Assembly: GCA_937890745.1 (NCBI GenBank)
Contig: CALADH010000008.1
Coordinates: forward strand, 1-22,011
Origin: Scybalocola_A sp900557175
Lineage (GTDB): Bacteria > Bacillota > Clostridia > Lachnospirales > Lachnospiraceae
Reading direction: 5' to 3'
DNA length: 22,011 nt
Shown: positions 14,724 through 22,011 of the stretch, piece after piece
Numbering within the stretch: the first letter of the stretch is position 1
Layout of the letters: each line of letters opens with the position of its first letter
Translations under genes and position numbers: made by a program
Notes under the pieces: model-generated
Seen by the model: only the letters and a program-made list of their open reading frames with translations
What the model was told of the DNA's origin: nothing
Databases searched by the model: none

Positions 14724-16148
14724 ATGAGACGTCATTTTTTGCTTGTAAAGCGCTTACTTTTAATCGTGACGGCTGCGGCAACTTTGCGTTACCCGTCTGC
14801 AGCCTATGGCACACAAGTCAAAGCGCCGGAAGATGAAACAGAAAATACGGCGGAGGATGAAACGAAAAGTCAGACAAATGACGGAGCACAGAGGCTGCCA
14901 AAAGGCGTTTTTGTCGAAAATATAGATATCGGCGGTATGACAAGAGATGAGGCGCGCCGTGTGATTGATGAACTGCTGGCAGATATCAGCCGCTATGAGG
15001 TTTGTATCGGCAGCGGTGAAAAGTCTTTTTTAACGACCTTTGGTGAGCTTGGCGCAGGTCTTAAGGATGAGACGGTCGTTGATGAAATATGCAGCGTGGG
15101 ACGCCGGGGCAGTTTTTCCCGGCGGTTTTCGGATATATGTACGGCGGCTTTTGACGGTCTTTATTTTAAACTGGAAATTTCGTGCGATACTAAGACGGCT
15201 GCCGCGGTGATTGAAAGTCACAGGGCTGATATTGATGTGGCGGCAAAAGATGCAGTCCTTGTCCGAAAGGGCGGTGCGTTTATAATGACACCGGAAACGC
15301 CGGGGCAGACGATGAATACAGAAGCGACCGCGCAGAAAGTCTGTTCGGCGATTGAACACCGGTGGCGGGACGGCCGGGATGGATTGCATGCGGAGGCGGT
15401 GATGCAGCTGGTACCTCCAAAACATACATCGGCAGAACTTTCGGCTGTGTGTGACCGGCTTGGTGCTTACGAAACAAGCTTTGCGGGCTCGCCTAAAGGG
15501 CGGATTGCCAATATAAAAAACGGTGCGGCAAAGCTTGAAAATACAGTCGTTTATCCGGGCGAGGAATATTCGTTTTTACAGGCAATGAAGCCATTTTCTG
15601 AGGAAAACGGCTATCATGTGGCAGGCACATATGTGAATGGACGCAATACGCCGGGGCTTGGCGGCGGTATATGTCAGGTATCGTCGACACTTTATAATGC
15701 AGTACTTCGTGCAGAGCTTACAGTGACCGAGCGGACAAATCACATGATGACGGTCGGCTATGTGCCGCTTGGCGCCGATGCAACGATTGCAAATCCGTCC
15801 ACGGATTTTAAATTCAGAAATGACAGTCAGACGCCGGTGCTTATTGAAGCGTATACATCCGGAACAATGCTTTATGTGAATATTTACGGCAAAGAGGTGC
15901 GGCCTGAAAACCGGACAATCGAATTTGTAACGGTCACAGAGGAAACGGTCCTGCCGGGCGCTGATGTTGTGACCTACGACAGTGAGAGAGATGCCGATTA
16001 TTTTTATGTGGCACAGAATGCCCATACAGGTTACACGGCGGCATTTTATAAAAATATTTATGTGGACGGTCATTTGACAGAACAGATTTTAGTAAACCGG
16101 AGTATATACGGGGCTTATCCCCGCTATGTAGTCAGAGGCAGCGGATAA
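14724..16148 (+). CDS. VanW family protein with N-terminal peptidoglycan-binding-like domain
   Basis: 474 residues from ATG 14724, chosen because GGGAG lies 6 bases upstream; the ATG at 14709 has no such site. Signal peptide at about 1-29 (RRHFLLVKRLLLIVTAAA). Next is an acidic linker, then a YoaR-like, PG_binding_4-type region (about 60-200: GVFVENIDIGGMTRDEARRVI). The VanW domain spans about 260-385 with RIANIKNGAAKLENTVVYPGEEYSF, GLGGGICQVSSTLYNAV (near 313) and HMMTVGYVPLGADATI. The tail is beta-rich. VanW proteins occur widely in Clostridia, usually unrelated to vancomycin resistance; the biochemical function is unknown, and a cell-wall role is inferred from secretion and the domain. It sits between the membrane peptide and the AIR-synthase-like gene, 12 bases before the latter. 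Confidence 0.88.
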   Translation: MRRHFLLVKRLLLIVTAAATLRYPSAAYGTQVKAPEDETENTAEDETKSQTNDGAQRLPKGVFVENIDIGGMTRDEARRVIDELLADISRYEVCIGSGEKSFLTTFGELGAGLKDETVVDEICSVGRRGSFSRRFSDICTAAFDGLYFKLEISCDTKTAAAVIESHRADIDVAAKDAVLVRKGGAFIMTPETPGQTMNTEATAQKVCSAIEHRWRDGRDGLHAEAVMQLVPPKHTSAELSAVCDRLGAYETSFAGSPKGRIANIKNGAAKLENTVVYPGEEYSFLQAMKPFSEENGYHVAGTYVNGRNTPGLGGGICQVSSTLYNAVLRAELTVTERTNHMMTVGYVPLGADATIANPSTDFKFRNDSQTPVLIEAYTSGTMLYVNIYGKEVRPENRTIEFVTVTEETVLPGADVVTYDSERDADYFYVAQNAHTGYTAAFYKNIYVDGHLTEQILVNRSIYGAYPRYVVRGSG

Positions 16149-16160
16149 AGGAGAAAAATA

Positions 16161-17162
16161 GTGAAACAGGGAAAAATACAGGAAAGTATATTGGACAGAG
16201 CCGTGCTTCGGAGAATTAACTGCCGCCGCCCGGAGATTGTGACAAAACCGGCGGCCGGTATGGATTTTGCGGCGGCAGAGTTTTTGGGAGCGCAAAATTG
16301 TCCTGTGAGTCATATGAATACGATGTGCGGCAGCGCCGAAGAATGTGGGCGTCTTGCTGTTTTTAAGGCGGCAGCCGGTCTGTGGGCGCAGGGTGCCAAT
16401 GTTTACGGTGTACACATCAGTGTGCTTATGCCTGACAGAACCGATGAGCAGGAGCTGAGAACTTTTGTCGATGCTGCGGAGGCGGTCTGTGCCGGAGCCG
16501 GTATTGAAATTATGGGCGGTCACACCCAGGTGTCGCCGTCGGTGGCTGCCTTTACAGTGACAGTCTGTGCCCACGGATTTTTAGAAAAGGATAAGCTTCG
16601 GGACAGAAGAAGCGTTCACGATGGTGACGACCTTGTGATGGCCGGCTGTGCAGGCTTGTCAGGAACGGCTGTGCTTGCCAATCGGGCGCATGGTCTGCTC
16701 ACTGAAAAATATAACCCTGATTTTATTGAAGGGGCGGCAGAGTTTTTTGAGCTGTGCAGTGTCAAAAAGGCAGCACAGATTGCGTCAGACTTTGGCGTGT
16801 CAGCGGTGCATGATGTTTCCACAACAGGGATTTTCGGCGCTCTTTGGGAATTTGCATCATGGAGTCAGAAAGGTTTTGTCATTGATTTAAAGAAAATACC
16901 GCTTCGTCAGGAAACTGTGGAAATATGCAATTATTTTGATTTGAATCCGTACCGGCTGGAATCAGCAGGCGCGCTTTTAATCGCGGCGCCTCACGGAGAA
17001 CAGCTTGTACATTTGTTAAAGAAGGAAGGCATCGCTGCGGCCGTCATCGGCGAAGTGACCGGCAGCAATGATAAGCTTATTGTAAATGATGATGAAAAGG
17101 GCTGTATGGAGCCGCCGAGATGCTCGGAAATGTCTAAGGTTGAATGGAGGAATGTGCGATGA
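16161..17162 (+). CDS. AIR synthase/HypE-like protein, atypical active site
   Basis: 333 residues, GTG start with AAAGGAGA 8 bases upstream. Fold match: an N-terminal AIRS segment with GRLAVFKAAAGLWAQGANVYGVHISVLMP and GIEIMGGHTQVS (about 63-125), and a C-terminal AIRS_C segment with DDLVMAGCAGLSGTAVLANR, VSAVHDVSTTGIFGALWEFA and GALLIAA. The family (PurM, SelD, ThiL, HypE) forms dimers and uses ATP to activate a C=O or thiocarboxamide. Two acidic positions usually present are absent: the TD motif is TMC (54-56) and the ND of the helix is AG (72-73). A GMDFAAA stretch may keep the first Asp. Thus activity is uncertain. The next gene overlaps by ATGA. HypE itself is unlikely: no other hyp genes are nearby and the HypE C-terminal Cys is not seen. 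Confidence 0.78.
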   Translation: MKQGKIQESILDRAVLRRINCRRPEIVTKPAAGMDFAAAEFLGAQNCPVSHMNTMCGSAEECGRLAVFKAAAGLWAQGANVYGVHISVLMPDRTDEQELRTFVDAAEAVCAGAGIEIMGGHTQVSPSVAAFTVTVCAHGFLEKDKLRDRRSVHDGDDLVMAGCAGLSGTAVLANRAHGLLTEKYNPDFIEGAAEFFELCSVKKAAQIASDFGVSAVHDVSTTGIFGALWEFASWSQKGFVIDLKKIPLRQETVEICNYFDLNPYRLESAGALLIAAPHGEQLVHLLKKEGIAAAVIGEVTGSNDKLIVNDDEKGCMEPPRCSEMSKVEWRNVR

Positions 17163-17641
17163 AAGAAAAAATATTGGCCATTATCGAAAAAAACAGTAAG
17201 ATTAGTATTGAGGATTTAGCGCTGCTTTTAGGGGAGAGTGTTGAAAATGTGGCGATGGCCGTGGCCGAGATGGAACAGGAAAAGATTATTTGCGGCTACC
17301 ACACAATTATTAACTGGAACAAGATTACAAGCGAAAAGGTAAATGCTTTAATTGAAGTGAAGGTGACGCCGCAGCGTCAGCTGGGCTTTGATAAAATTGC
17401 AGAGCGTATCTATAATTATCCTGAGGTGACTGCGGTTTATCTTATGTCCGGCGGTTTTGACTTTGCCGTATTTATTGAGGGACGTACACTGCAGGAAATT
17501 GCAGAATTTGTGACGTCAAAGCTTTCAACAATCGACCTTGTTTTAAGTACGGCAACACATTTTGTTCTTAAAAAATATAAAGAGCACGGGACAGTGCTTG
17601 TCGCTCAGCCGACAAGAGAAAGGCAGTTGATTACACCATGA
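17159..17641 (+). CDS. Lrp/AsnC family transcriptional regulator
   Basis: 160 residues. N-terminal winged helix-turn-helix (about 1-50, KISIEDLALLLGESVENVAMAVAEMEQEKII), then the GYHTIINW linker and the RAM/AsnC ligand-binding domain (about 60-140: VNALIEVKV, VTAVYLMSGGFDFAVFIEG, VLSTATHFVLKKYK). Members form octamers and respond to amino acids. The ATG at 17159 is chosen for TGGAGG (17145-17150) at 8 bases, overlapping the upstream stop as ATGA; its own stop overlaps the aminotransferase start in the same way. Pairing with the aminotransferase suggests control of amino-acid use, possibly autoregulation. Ligand unknown. Confidence 0.92.
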   Translation: MKEKILAIIEKNSKISIEDLALLLGESVENVAMAVAEMEQEKIICGYHTIINWNKITSEKVNALIEVKVTPQRQLGFDKIAERIYNYPEVTAVYLMSGGFDFAVFIEGRTLQEIAEFVTSKLSTIDLVLSTATHFVLKKYKEHGTVLVAQPTRERQLITP

Positions 17642-18822
17642 GAAATCCATTATCTAAAAAAATTACAGGCATAAAGCCGTCCGGCATCCGGAAGTTTTTT
17701 GATATTGTCACAGAGATGAATGATCCGGAAGTTATTTCTCTTGGCGTCGGCGAACCGGATTTTGATACACCGTGGCATATTCGCGAAGAAGGTATTTTCG
17801 CACTTGAACAGGGACGCACATTTTATACGTCCAATTCGGGACTGATGGAGCTGCGTACAGAGATTTCGCGGTATTTAAAGCGTACATGCGACGTTTCCTA
17901 CGATGCTGCAAAGGAGGTCGTTCTGACTGTGGGCGGTTCTGAGGCGATTGACATTGCGCTGCGCGCCATGCTTGATCCGGGCGATGAGGTACTTATCCCA
18001 CAGCCAAGCTATGTTTCCTATGAGCCGTGTACAGTGCTTGCTGACGGCGTTCCTGTGATTATCAATCTTAAGGAAGAAAATGATTTCCGTCTTACCGCAG
18101 AGGAAGTGCTCTCGGCGGTGACAGATAAAACAAAAATTCTTATTCTGCCGTTTCCGAACAATCCGACAGGCTCTGTGCTTCGCCGGGAAGATTTGGAAGC
18201 AATTGCAAAGGTATGTATCGAAAAAGATATTTTTGTCATTTCGGATGAAATATACAGTGCCCTCACTTACGGTGATGCCCGCCATGTGACGATCGCATCG
18301 ATACCGGGCATGAAAGAGCGCACCATTTTAATTAACGGTTTTTCAAAAGCGTATGCCATGACAGGCTGGCGTCTCGGCTATGCCTGCGGCCCTGAAGAAA
18401 TTATGAAGCAGATGGTCAAAATACATCAGTTTGCCATTATGTGTGCGCCGACAACAAGCCAGTATGCGGCAGTGGAGGCACTTAGAAACGGCGATAATGA
18501 TGTTGAGATGATGCGCCAGTCCTATGACCAGCGCCGGCGTTTCCTTGTGCACACATTCCGGGAAATGGGCCTGGATTGCTTTGAACCTTTTGGCGCTTTT
18601 TACGTATTTCCGAGTATAAAAAGTCTTGGGATGACGTCCGATGAATTTGCGGAAAAGCTTCTTAAAAGTGAAAAGGTGGCTGTTGTACCGGGAACAGCGT
18701 TCGGTGACTGCGGCGAGGGCTTCCTTCGTATATCTTATGCATATTCCCTCGATGAGCTTAAAGAAGCGACGGGAAGAATTGCACGCTTTGTAAAAAAATG
18801 CAGAGATGGAGAGATAAAATAA
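17638..18822 (+). CDS. Class I/II PLP-dependent aminotransferase
   Basis: 394 residues, fold type I. Seen: ISLGVGEPDFDTP (33-45), GGSEAIDIALRAM (99-111), FPNNPTGSV (172-180), SDEIYSAL with Asp203 and Tyr206, the PLP Schiff-base Lys237 in GFSKAYAMTGWRLGY, and FLRISYA with the substrate-carboxylate Arg near the C-terminus. It transfers amino groups between an amino acid and a 2-oxo acid in the cytoplasm. It most resembles PatA/AspC-like enzymes; substrate preference (aspartate, aromatic or branched) cannot be read from sequence. It is coupled to the Lrp-type gene by an ATGA overlap, and TrmL begins one base after its stop. Confidence 0.93.
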   Translation: MRNPLSKKITGIKPSGIRKFFDIVTEMNDPEVISLGVGEPDFDTPWHIREEGIFALEQGRTFYTSNSGLMELRTEISRYLKRTCDVSYDAAKEVVLTVGGSEAIDIALRAMLDPGDEVLIPQPSYVSYEPCTVLADGVPVIINLKEENDFRLTAEEVLSAVTDKTKILILPFPNNPTGSVLRREDLEAIAKVCIEKDIFVISDEIYSALTYGDARHVTIASIPGMKERTILINGFSKAYAMTGWRLGYACGPEEIMKQMVKIHQFAIMCAPTTSQYAAVEALRNGDNDVEMMRQSYDQRRRFLVHTFREMGLDCFEPFGAFYVFPSIKSLGMTSDEFAEKLLKSEKVAVVPGTAFGDCGEGFLRISYAYSLDELKEATGRIARFVKKCRDGEIK

Positions 18823-18823
18823 G

Positions 18824-19330
18824 ATGTTAAATATTGTACTTCATGAGCCGGAGATGCCGGCAAATACCGGAAACATCGGGCGAACCTGCGTTGCCACGGG
18901 AACGCGGCTTCATTTAATTGAGCCGATGGGTTTTCGCCTGACTGAAAAGCAGATTAAAAGGGCGGGCCTTGATTATTGGGACAAGCTTGATGTGACGGTT
19001 TACGATGATTTTAATGATTTTCTTGAAAAAAATCCGGATGCGAAGGGAAAGCTTTATATGGCAACGACAAAGGCAAAGCACAGCTACTGTGATGTGGCTT
19101 ATCCTGAGGACTGCTATATTATGTTTGGCAAGGAAAGTGCAGGTATTCCGGAAGAAATTCTTGTGGATTATGAGGAGACATGCGTCCGTATACCGATGCT
19201 TCCCGATATCCGTTCACTGAATCTGTCAAATTCTGTAGCTGTTGTGCTTTACGAAGCGCTCAGACAGCAGCAGTTTTCCCAGATGGAAATGGAGGGGCAT
19301 CTTCACAGGCTGCATTGGAAAGATGAATAA
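18824..19330 (+). CDS. trmL: tRNA (cytidine/uridine-34 2'-O)-methyltransferase
   Basis: 168 residues, a minimal SPOUT (trefoil knot) methyltransferase that uses S-adenosylmethionine on the wobble ribose of tRNA-Leu isoacceptors. Motifs present: NIVLHEPEMPANTGNIGRTC (start), LHLIEPMGF, YIMFGKESAGIPEEIL and the knot segment CVRIPMLPDIRSLNLSNSVAVVLYEALRQ. Length is normal. It starts one base after the aminotransferase stop, with GGAGAG inside that gene's last codons as the ribosome binding site. Last gene of the operon, ended by the terminator at 19333-19356. Ser/Asn residues of the SAM site look intact. Confidence 0.95.
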   Translation: MLNIVLHEPEMPANTGNIGRTCVATGTRLHLIEPMGFRLTEKQIKRAGLDYWDKLDVTVYDDFNDFLEKNPDAKGKLYMATTKAKHSYCDVAYPEDCYIMFGKESAGIPEEILVDYEETCVRIPMLPDIRSLNLSNSVAVVLYEALRQQQFSQMEMEGHLHRLHWKDE

Positions 19331-19332
19331 AA

Positions 19333-19356
19333 GAGGAGCCGAGGCTCCCCTTTTTT
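19333..19356. terminator. Bidirectional Rho-independent terminator
   Basis: GGAGCC-GA-GGCTCC (19335-19348) followed on the plus strand by CC and six T. The complementary strand has TCTTTTATT after the stem. It serves the operon ending in trmL and probably the convergent transporter gene. Confidence 0.88.
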
Positions 19357-19361
19357 ATTAG

Positions 19362-20693
19362 CTATTTTACAATTGTCTGATAAATACTGATAAAGCCGCT
19401 GACGCTGACAACGACAATGAGAATCGGTGTAATGAAGCGGATACATATGATCCATAGCTTTTGAAGCTTAAACATTACGCCGTTTTGCTCGATTTCTTCT
19501 ACAAGATATTTCGGATGCCATTTCCAGCCGACGAAATAGCACATCAAAAGACCGCCGACCGGTAAGAGAATATTATCTGTAATCATTCCCATAAAATCAA
19601 AAAATGAATAATTGAGTATTGTAAAATCCTTCAATGTTCCAAAGGACAGAGCGCTTGGAATACCGATCAGGAAAATGAGCACAGCCAGTGTGATGACTGA
19701 TTTTTTGCGGCTCCAGTGCCAGCTGTCCATAGTGAAGGAGATGACAACTTCTAAAAGTGCCATTGCGCTTGTGATGGCTGCAAAAAAGACAAGCAGGAAA
19801 AACAAAAGGGCAAAAATCGCGCCGCCGCCGATTTCTGAAAATACTTTCGGAAGTGTTCCGAAAATTAATGCAGGACCTTCGCCCGGCTCAAGTCCGAATG
19901 AAAATACAGCCGGGAAAATTGCGATGCCGGCGCACAAAGCCATCACTGTATCAAGCGCGGCAACGCTCACACAGCTTTTTGGAATATTTTCCTGTTTGTT
20001 TAAGTAGCTTCCGTAAGTAATTGTAATACCCATACAAAGGCTTAAGGAATAGAATACCTGTCCGAGTGCGGCATTGATTGAGCCTAAGTTAAAAGTTTTT
20101 CCGGCAGGTGAGAAAATAAAGGCAAGGCCTTCGCCGGCATTTGGCAGCGTCACGCCGCGGATAATGATAATCAGCAGAATAACGAAAAGTGTCGGCATCA
20201 TAAACTTGCTCGCTTTTTCAATACCCTTAATGCCGAAAAGACAGATGACGGCTGTCAGCAGCATAAAGAGAAAATGCCATATCACCGGCTCGGCAGGGCT
20301 TGCGATAAATGCATTAAAATCTGCCGGTGCGTTAAAGGTTGTCAGATAGCTGAAAAAGTATTTTAAAATCCATCCGCCAATAACGCTATAGTAGGAAAGA
20401 ATCAAAAAGGCCGTTAAAACGCCGAATCCGCCGACAATTTTTGCCTTCGGATGAATGTCTGCGTACGCCTGAACCGGATTATGACCGGTGCGCCGTCCGA
20501 GTGACATTTCCATAATCATGACAGGAACACCTAAAATGCATATAAAAATAAGATAGGCGATTAAAAAAGTAAAGCCGCCGTTTCGTCCCATTAAATATGG
20601 AAATTTCCATAAATTTCCAAGACCGATGGCTGCACCTGCCGTGGCTAAAATAAAGCCAAGCTTGCTTGTCCATTGATTGTGCGTATGTTTCAT
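19362..20693 (-). CDS. Sodium-dependent transporter, SNF/NSS family
   Basis: 443 residues, a LeuT-fold symporter. TM1 shows the unwound sodium/substrate-binding segment ATAGAAIGLGNLWKFPY, with GLGN at 24-27 matching the LeuT numbering. Next come GGFTFLIAYLIFICILGVPVMIMEMSLGR, YYSVIGGWILKYF, GQVFYSLSLCMGITITYGSYL (TM6 region) and FFAAITSAMALLEVVISF (TM8). About eleven hydrophobic segments are visible, as is typical for bacterial members. It imports amino acids or related amines with sodium; the substrate is not predictable here. ATG 20693 is preferred to the upstream TTG because AGAGGAG lies 6 bases before it. Convergent with trmL. Confidence 0.93.
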   Translation of the reverse strand: MKHTHNQWTSKLGFILATAGAAIGLGNLWKFPYLMGRNGGFTFLIAYLIFICILGVPVMIMEMSLGRRTGHNPVQAYADIHPKAKIVGGFGVLTAFLILSYYSVIGGWILKYFFSYLTTFNAPADFNAFIASPAEPVIWHFLFMLLTAVICLFGIKGIEKASKFMMPTLFVILLIIIIRGVTLPNAGEGLAFIFSPAGKTFNLGSINAALGQVFYSLSLCMGITITYGSYLNKQENIPKSCVSVAALDTVMALCAGIAIFPAVFSFGLEPGEGPALIFGTLPKVFSEIGGGAIFALLFFLLVFFAAITSAMALLEVVISFTMDSWHWSRKKSVITLAVLIFLIGIPSALSFGTLKDFTILNYSFFDFMGMITDNILLPVGGLLMCYFVGWKWHPKYLVEEIEQNGVMFKLQKLWIICIRFITPILIVVVSVSGFISIYQTIVK

Positions 20694-20728
20694 AACAAAC
20701 TCCTCTCTCAAAGTATATAATAGTCCCC

Positions 20729-20734
20729 ATTATA
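20729..20734 (-). promoter_or_regulatory. Candidate -10 of the transporter gene
   Basis: TATAAT on the minus strand (20729-20734) about 36 bases before the start codon. At 17 bp upstream the -35 position reads TTTCCC, a poor match, so this is tentative. Confidence 0.4.
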
Positions 20735-20805
20735 CACTAAAAATATCAAAAGGGAAAGCCAAAATCGTCCACTGTGATGTTTACAGTAAATCATGCCGTC
20801 AATGC

Positions 20806-21717
20806 TTACAGTCTCACTAAAATACCGCACAGGAAAATGACAGCACAGTAGCTGATCATCAGAATGAGATGATTTTTAATCGAGGAAATAAAAGTGACAG
20901 CTTTAATCTGTTCCTTCCGGAAAATATTTATGTTTTTCTGTACCGCAGGGAAAGTCAAAAACATGAGTAGACACGCCGGATGGAGTAATTTAAAAGCCGC
21001 CATGATACAAGGAACAAGATAACATATATAATATAAGACAGCAAATAAATTGACGGATGTTTTGTTTCCCAAATAATAAGGCAGTGTAAAGCGGTTGACG
21101 CGGATGTCTGACTCAACGTCACAAATATTGTTGGCAAGCATAATGTTTGCAATCGTGCATGTCGGCACAAGACAAAGCAGCAGTATTGTAAGTAAAGGCA
21201 CGACCTGCATGGTGAAACTGATTTCTGAAAAGCTGAGTTTTAAAGAAATCAGCGAGCCGTCGGGCATATTGATGTAAAACAAAAGGAAGGGCACAAGGGT
21301 TCCCTGAAAAATACCGGAAAAAATCTCGCCGAGCGGAAGTCTGGAAATCGGTATCGGTCCGTAAGTGTAGCATACACCGCAGATAAAGCAAAGAACGCCA
21401 ATCAGAAGAACAACGATATCCGTGCAGCAGGCAAGATAAAGACCAAGCGCCGTACTAACTAAAAACATGACGATAATGCTAATTAAGGCAGCACGTCTCG
21501 GAATTGGCAGCATTTTGGGATAATCTTTGCTGTCGATATAATTGTTGATGGCTGTTGTTGTCAGGTCAAAAATAAACATGGACGCAAAATAGACAAGCGT
21601 CAGGGGCACGTTGATTGTCTGACCGGAAAAAAACAGAAAGGCCAGCGCCATCAGGAAAGAAAATATACAAGTGATTTTTGTTGTAATTTCAACAAACTTT
21701 AGAAATTTTGCAATCAT
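20806..21717 (-). CDS. UbiA family prenyltransferase (MenA/DmkA-like)
   Basis: 303 residues, polytopic (about eight or nine hydrophobic segments). The two Asp-rich motifs are present: NNYIDSKDYP (58-67) and NNICDVESDIRVNR (196-209). With GEIFSGIFQGTLVPFLLFY between, this fits the 1,4-dihydroxy-2-naphthoate polyprenyltransferase branch. It would attach a polyprenyl chain to an aromatic acceptor to make demethylmenaquinone at the cytoplasmic face of the membrane. Start 21717 follows GGAG at 6 bases; the reading frame continues 84 codons upstream without support. Divergent from an NDH-2-like gene. No menaquinone biosynthesis genes are in the window. Confidence 0.85.
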   Translation of the reverse strand: MIAKFLKFVEITTKITCIFSFLMALAFLFFSGQTINVPLTLVYFASMFIFDLTTTAINNYIDSKDYPKMLPIPRRAALISIIVMFLVSTALGLYLACCTDIVVLLIGVLCFICGVCYTYGPIPISRLPLGEIFSGIFQGTLVPFLLFYINMPDGSLISLKLSFSEISFTMQVVPLLTILLLCLVPTCTIANIMLANNICDVESDIRVNRFTLPYYLGNKTSVNLFAVLYYICYLVPCIMAAFKLLHPACLLMFLTFPAVQKNINIFRKEQIKAVTFISSIKNHLILMISYCAVIFLCGILVRL

Positions 21718-21759
21718 AAAAAACTCCATTCTTTTATATTTATATTTTTTAGCTTTTGG

Positions 21760-21788
21760 ATTGTAGAATTTTAAAAAGAGAAATGCAA
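21760..21788 (-). promoter_or_regulatory. Promoter of the UbiA gene
   Basis: Minus strand TTGCAT (21783-21788), 17-bp spacer, TACAAT (21760-21765), about 40 bases before the start codon. Confidence 0.6.
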
Positions 21789-21832
21789 TATGTTTTTGAT
21801 GGGATATAAAAAATATAAAATTTTCCGCGATT

Positions 21833-21846
21833 TTTGACTTGTCAAA
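21833..21846. repeat. Palindrome over the ndh-like promoter -35
   Basis: TTTGAC-TT-GTCAAA, 6-bp arms with a 2-base centre, covering the -35 region (TTGTCA at 21839-21844). A possible operator. Confidence 0.45.
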
Positions 21847-21867
21847 TGTATGGAGAAATGATAGAAT
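21839..21867 (+). promoter_or_regulatory. Promoter of the NDH-2-like gene
   Basis: TTGTCA (21839-21844), 17-bp spacer, TAGAAT (21862-21867) with extended TGa at 21859-21861. Confidence 0.7.
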
Positions 21868-21918
21868 GTTGGTGTTTTTGCGTATGCAGATAGAGCAACA
21901 AAAGAAAAGGAGAATATC

Positions 21919-22011
21919 ATGACGAACATCGTAGTGATTGGCGCAGGATACGCAGGTGTTATTCGGCAAATTAAACGCGGCCTTTTCTGTCAGATTAAAA
22001 CAGGTCTTTCA
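21919..22011 (+). CDS. NDH-2-like FAD/NAD(P) oxidoreductase, 5' end only
   Basis: Partial at the right edge: 31 codons, reading TNIVVIGAGYAGV, the Rossmann GxGxxG FAD-binding start of type II NADH dehydrogenases. AAGGAGA (about 21907-21912) is 6 bases upstream of ATG. After about 21960 the translation (IRQIKRGLFCQIKTG) no longer resembles the Ala/Lys-rich helix expected there, and neither other frame repairs it clearly. Either the gene is interrupted or the last 50 bases belong to something else. NDH-2 enzymes pass electrons from NADH to quinone. They are paired with a UbiA-type prenyltransferase in flavin-based extracellular electron transfer loci. Confidence 0.6.
   Translation, partial: MTNIVVIGAGYAGVIRQIKRGLFCQIKTGLS

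Noticed and set aside
16161..17162. hypE assignment
   Set aside because: No hydrogenase maturation neighbours and no C-terminal Cys motif, and key acidic residues are changed; only the fold family is supported.
21718..21969. N-terminal extension of the UbiA frame
   Set aside because: It spans the divergent promoter region and the start of the NDH-2-like gene. It lacks a ribosome binding site, while GGAG precedes ATG 21717.

Overview
The window looks like a piece of chromosome from an endospore-forming, low-to-mid-GC member of the Clostridia, most likely Lachnospiraceae. This rests on the gene complement (spoIID-spoIIQ pair, pth-mfd-prsA order, clostridial VanW and DUF4080-type radical SAM proteins, class B sortase), on strong AGGAGG-type ribosome binding sites and on sigma-A and sporulation-sigma promoter motifs. 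No rRNA, tRNA, CRISPR array, prophage or complete insertion sequence was seen. The assignment is inference; no marker gene was compared.

Layout. 1-1240 (minus): a secreted Fn3-like protein with a 30-bp tandem repeat, cut off near the left edge by sequence that does not continue its last module. 1483-7085 (plus): a good promoter, then pth and mfd (translationally close), then a PrsA-like lipoprotein foldase with its own candidate promoter and a strong terminator. 7150-9328 (plus): sortase B, then acetate kinase from its own promoter. 9371-9772 (minus): a small GIY-YIG protein with a clear promoter. 9773-10042: gene-free but with unusual hairpins. 10043-11860 (minus): spoIID then spoIIQ, engulfment genes; spoIIQ has a forespore-type (sigma F/G) promoter motif, and both proteins lack residues normally needed for catalysis. 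11893-19356 (plus): an apparent eight-gene operon from an extended -10 promoter to a strong terminator: B12-binding-type radical SAM protein, DnaQ-like exonuclease, a 31-residue membrane peptide, VanW-domain protein, AIR-synthase/HypE-like protein, Lrp/AsnC regulator, class I aminotransferase, TrmL. 19362-20693 (minus): sodium-dependent SNF-family transporter. 20806-21717 (minus): UbiA prenyltransferase, divergent from the first codons of a type II NADH dehydrogenase-like gene that reaches the right edge.

Themes. Much of the content is envelope biology (repeat surface protein, PrsA, sortase, VanW, SpoIID/SpoIIQ) plus housekeeping RNA and DNA maintenance (Pth, Mfd, TrmL). The UbiA/NDH-2 pair at the right resembles the quinone and NADH-dehydrogenase part of flavin-based extracellular electron transfer loci, but only the edge is visible.

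Most interesting: the catalytically atypical SpoIID/SpoIIQ pair, the AIR-synthase-like protein that has lost acidic ligand positions, the unlisted 31-residue peptide gene, overlapping divergent promoters at 11907-11921, and roughly 50 bases at each window edge that do not fit the genes they enter. I saw no convincing wholly new multi-gene system.
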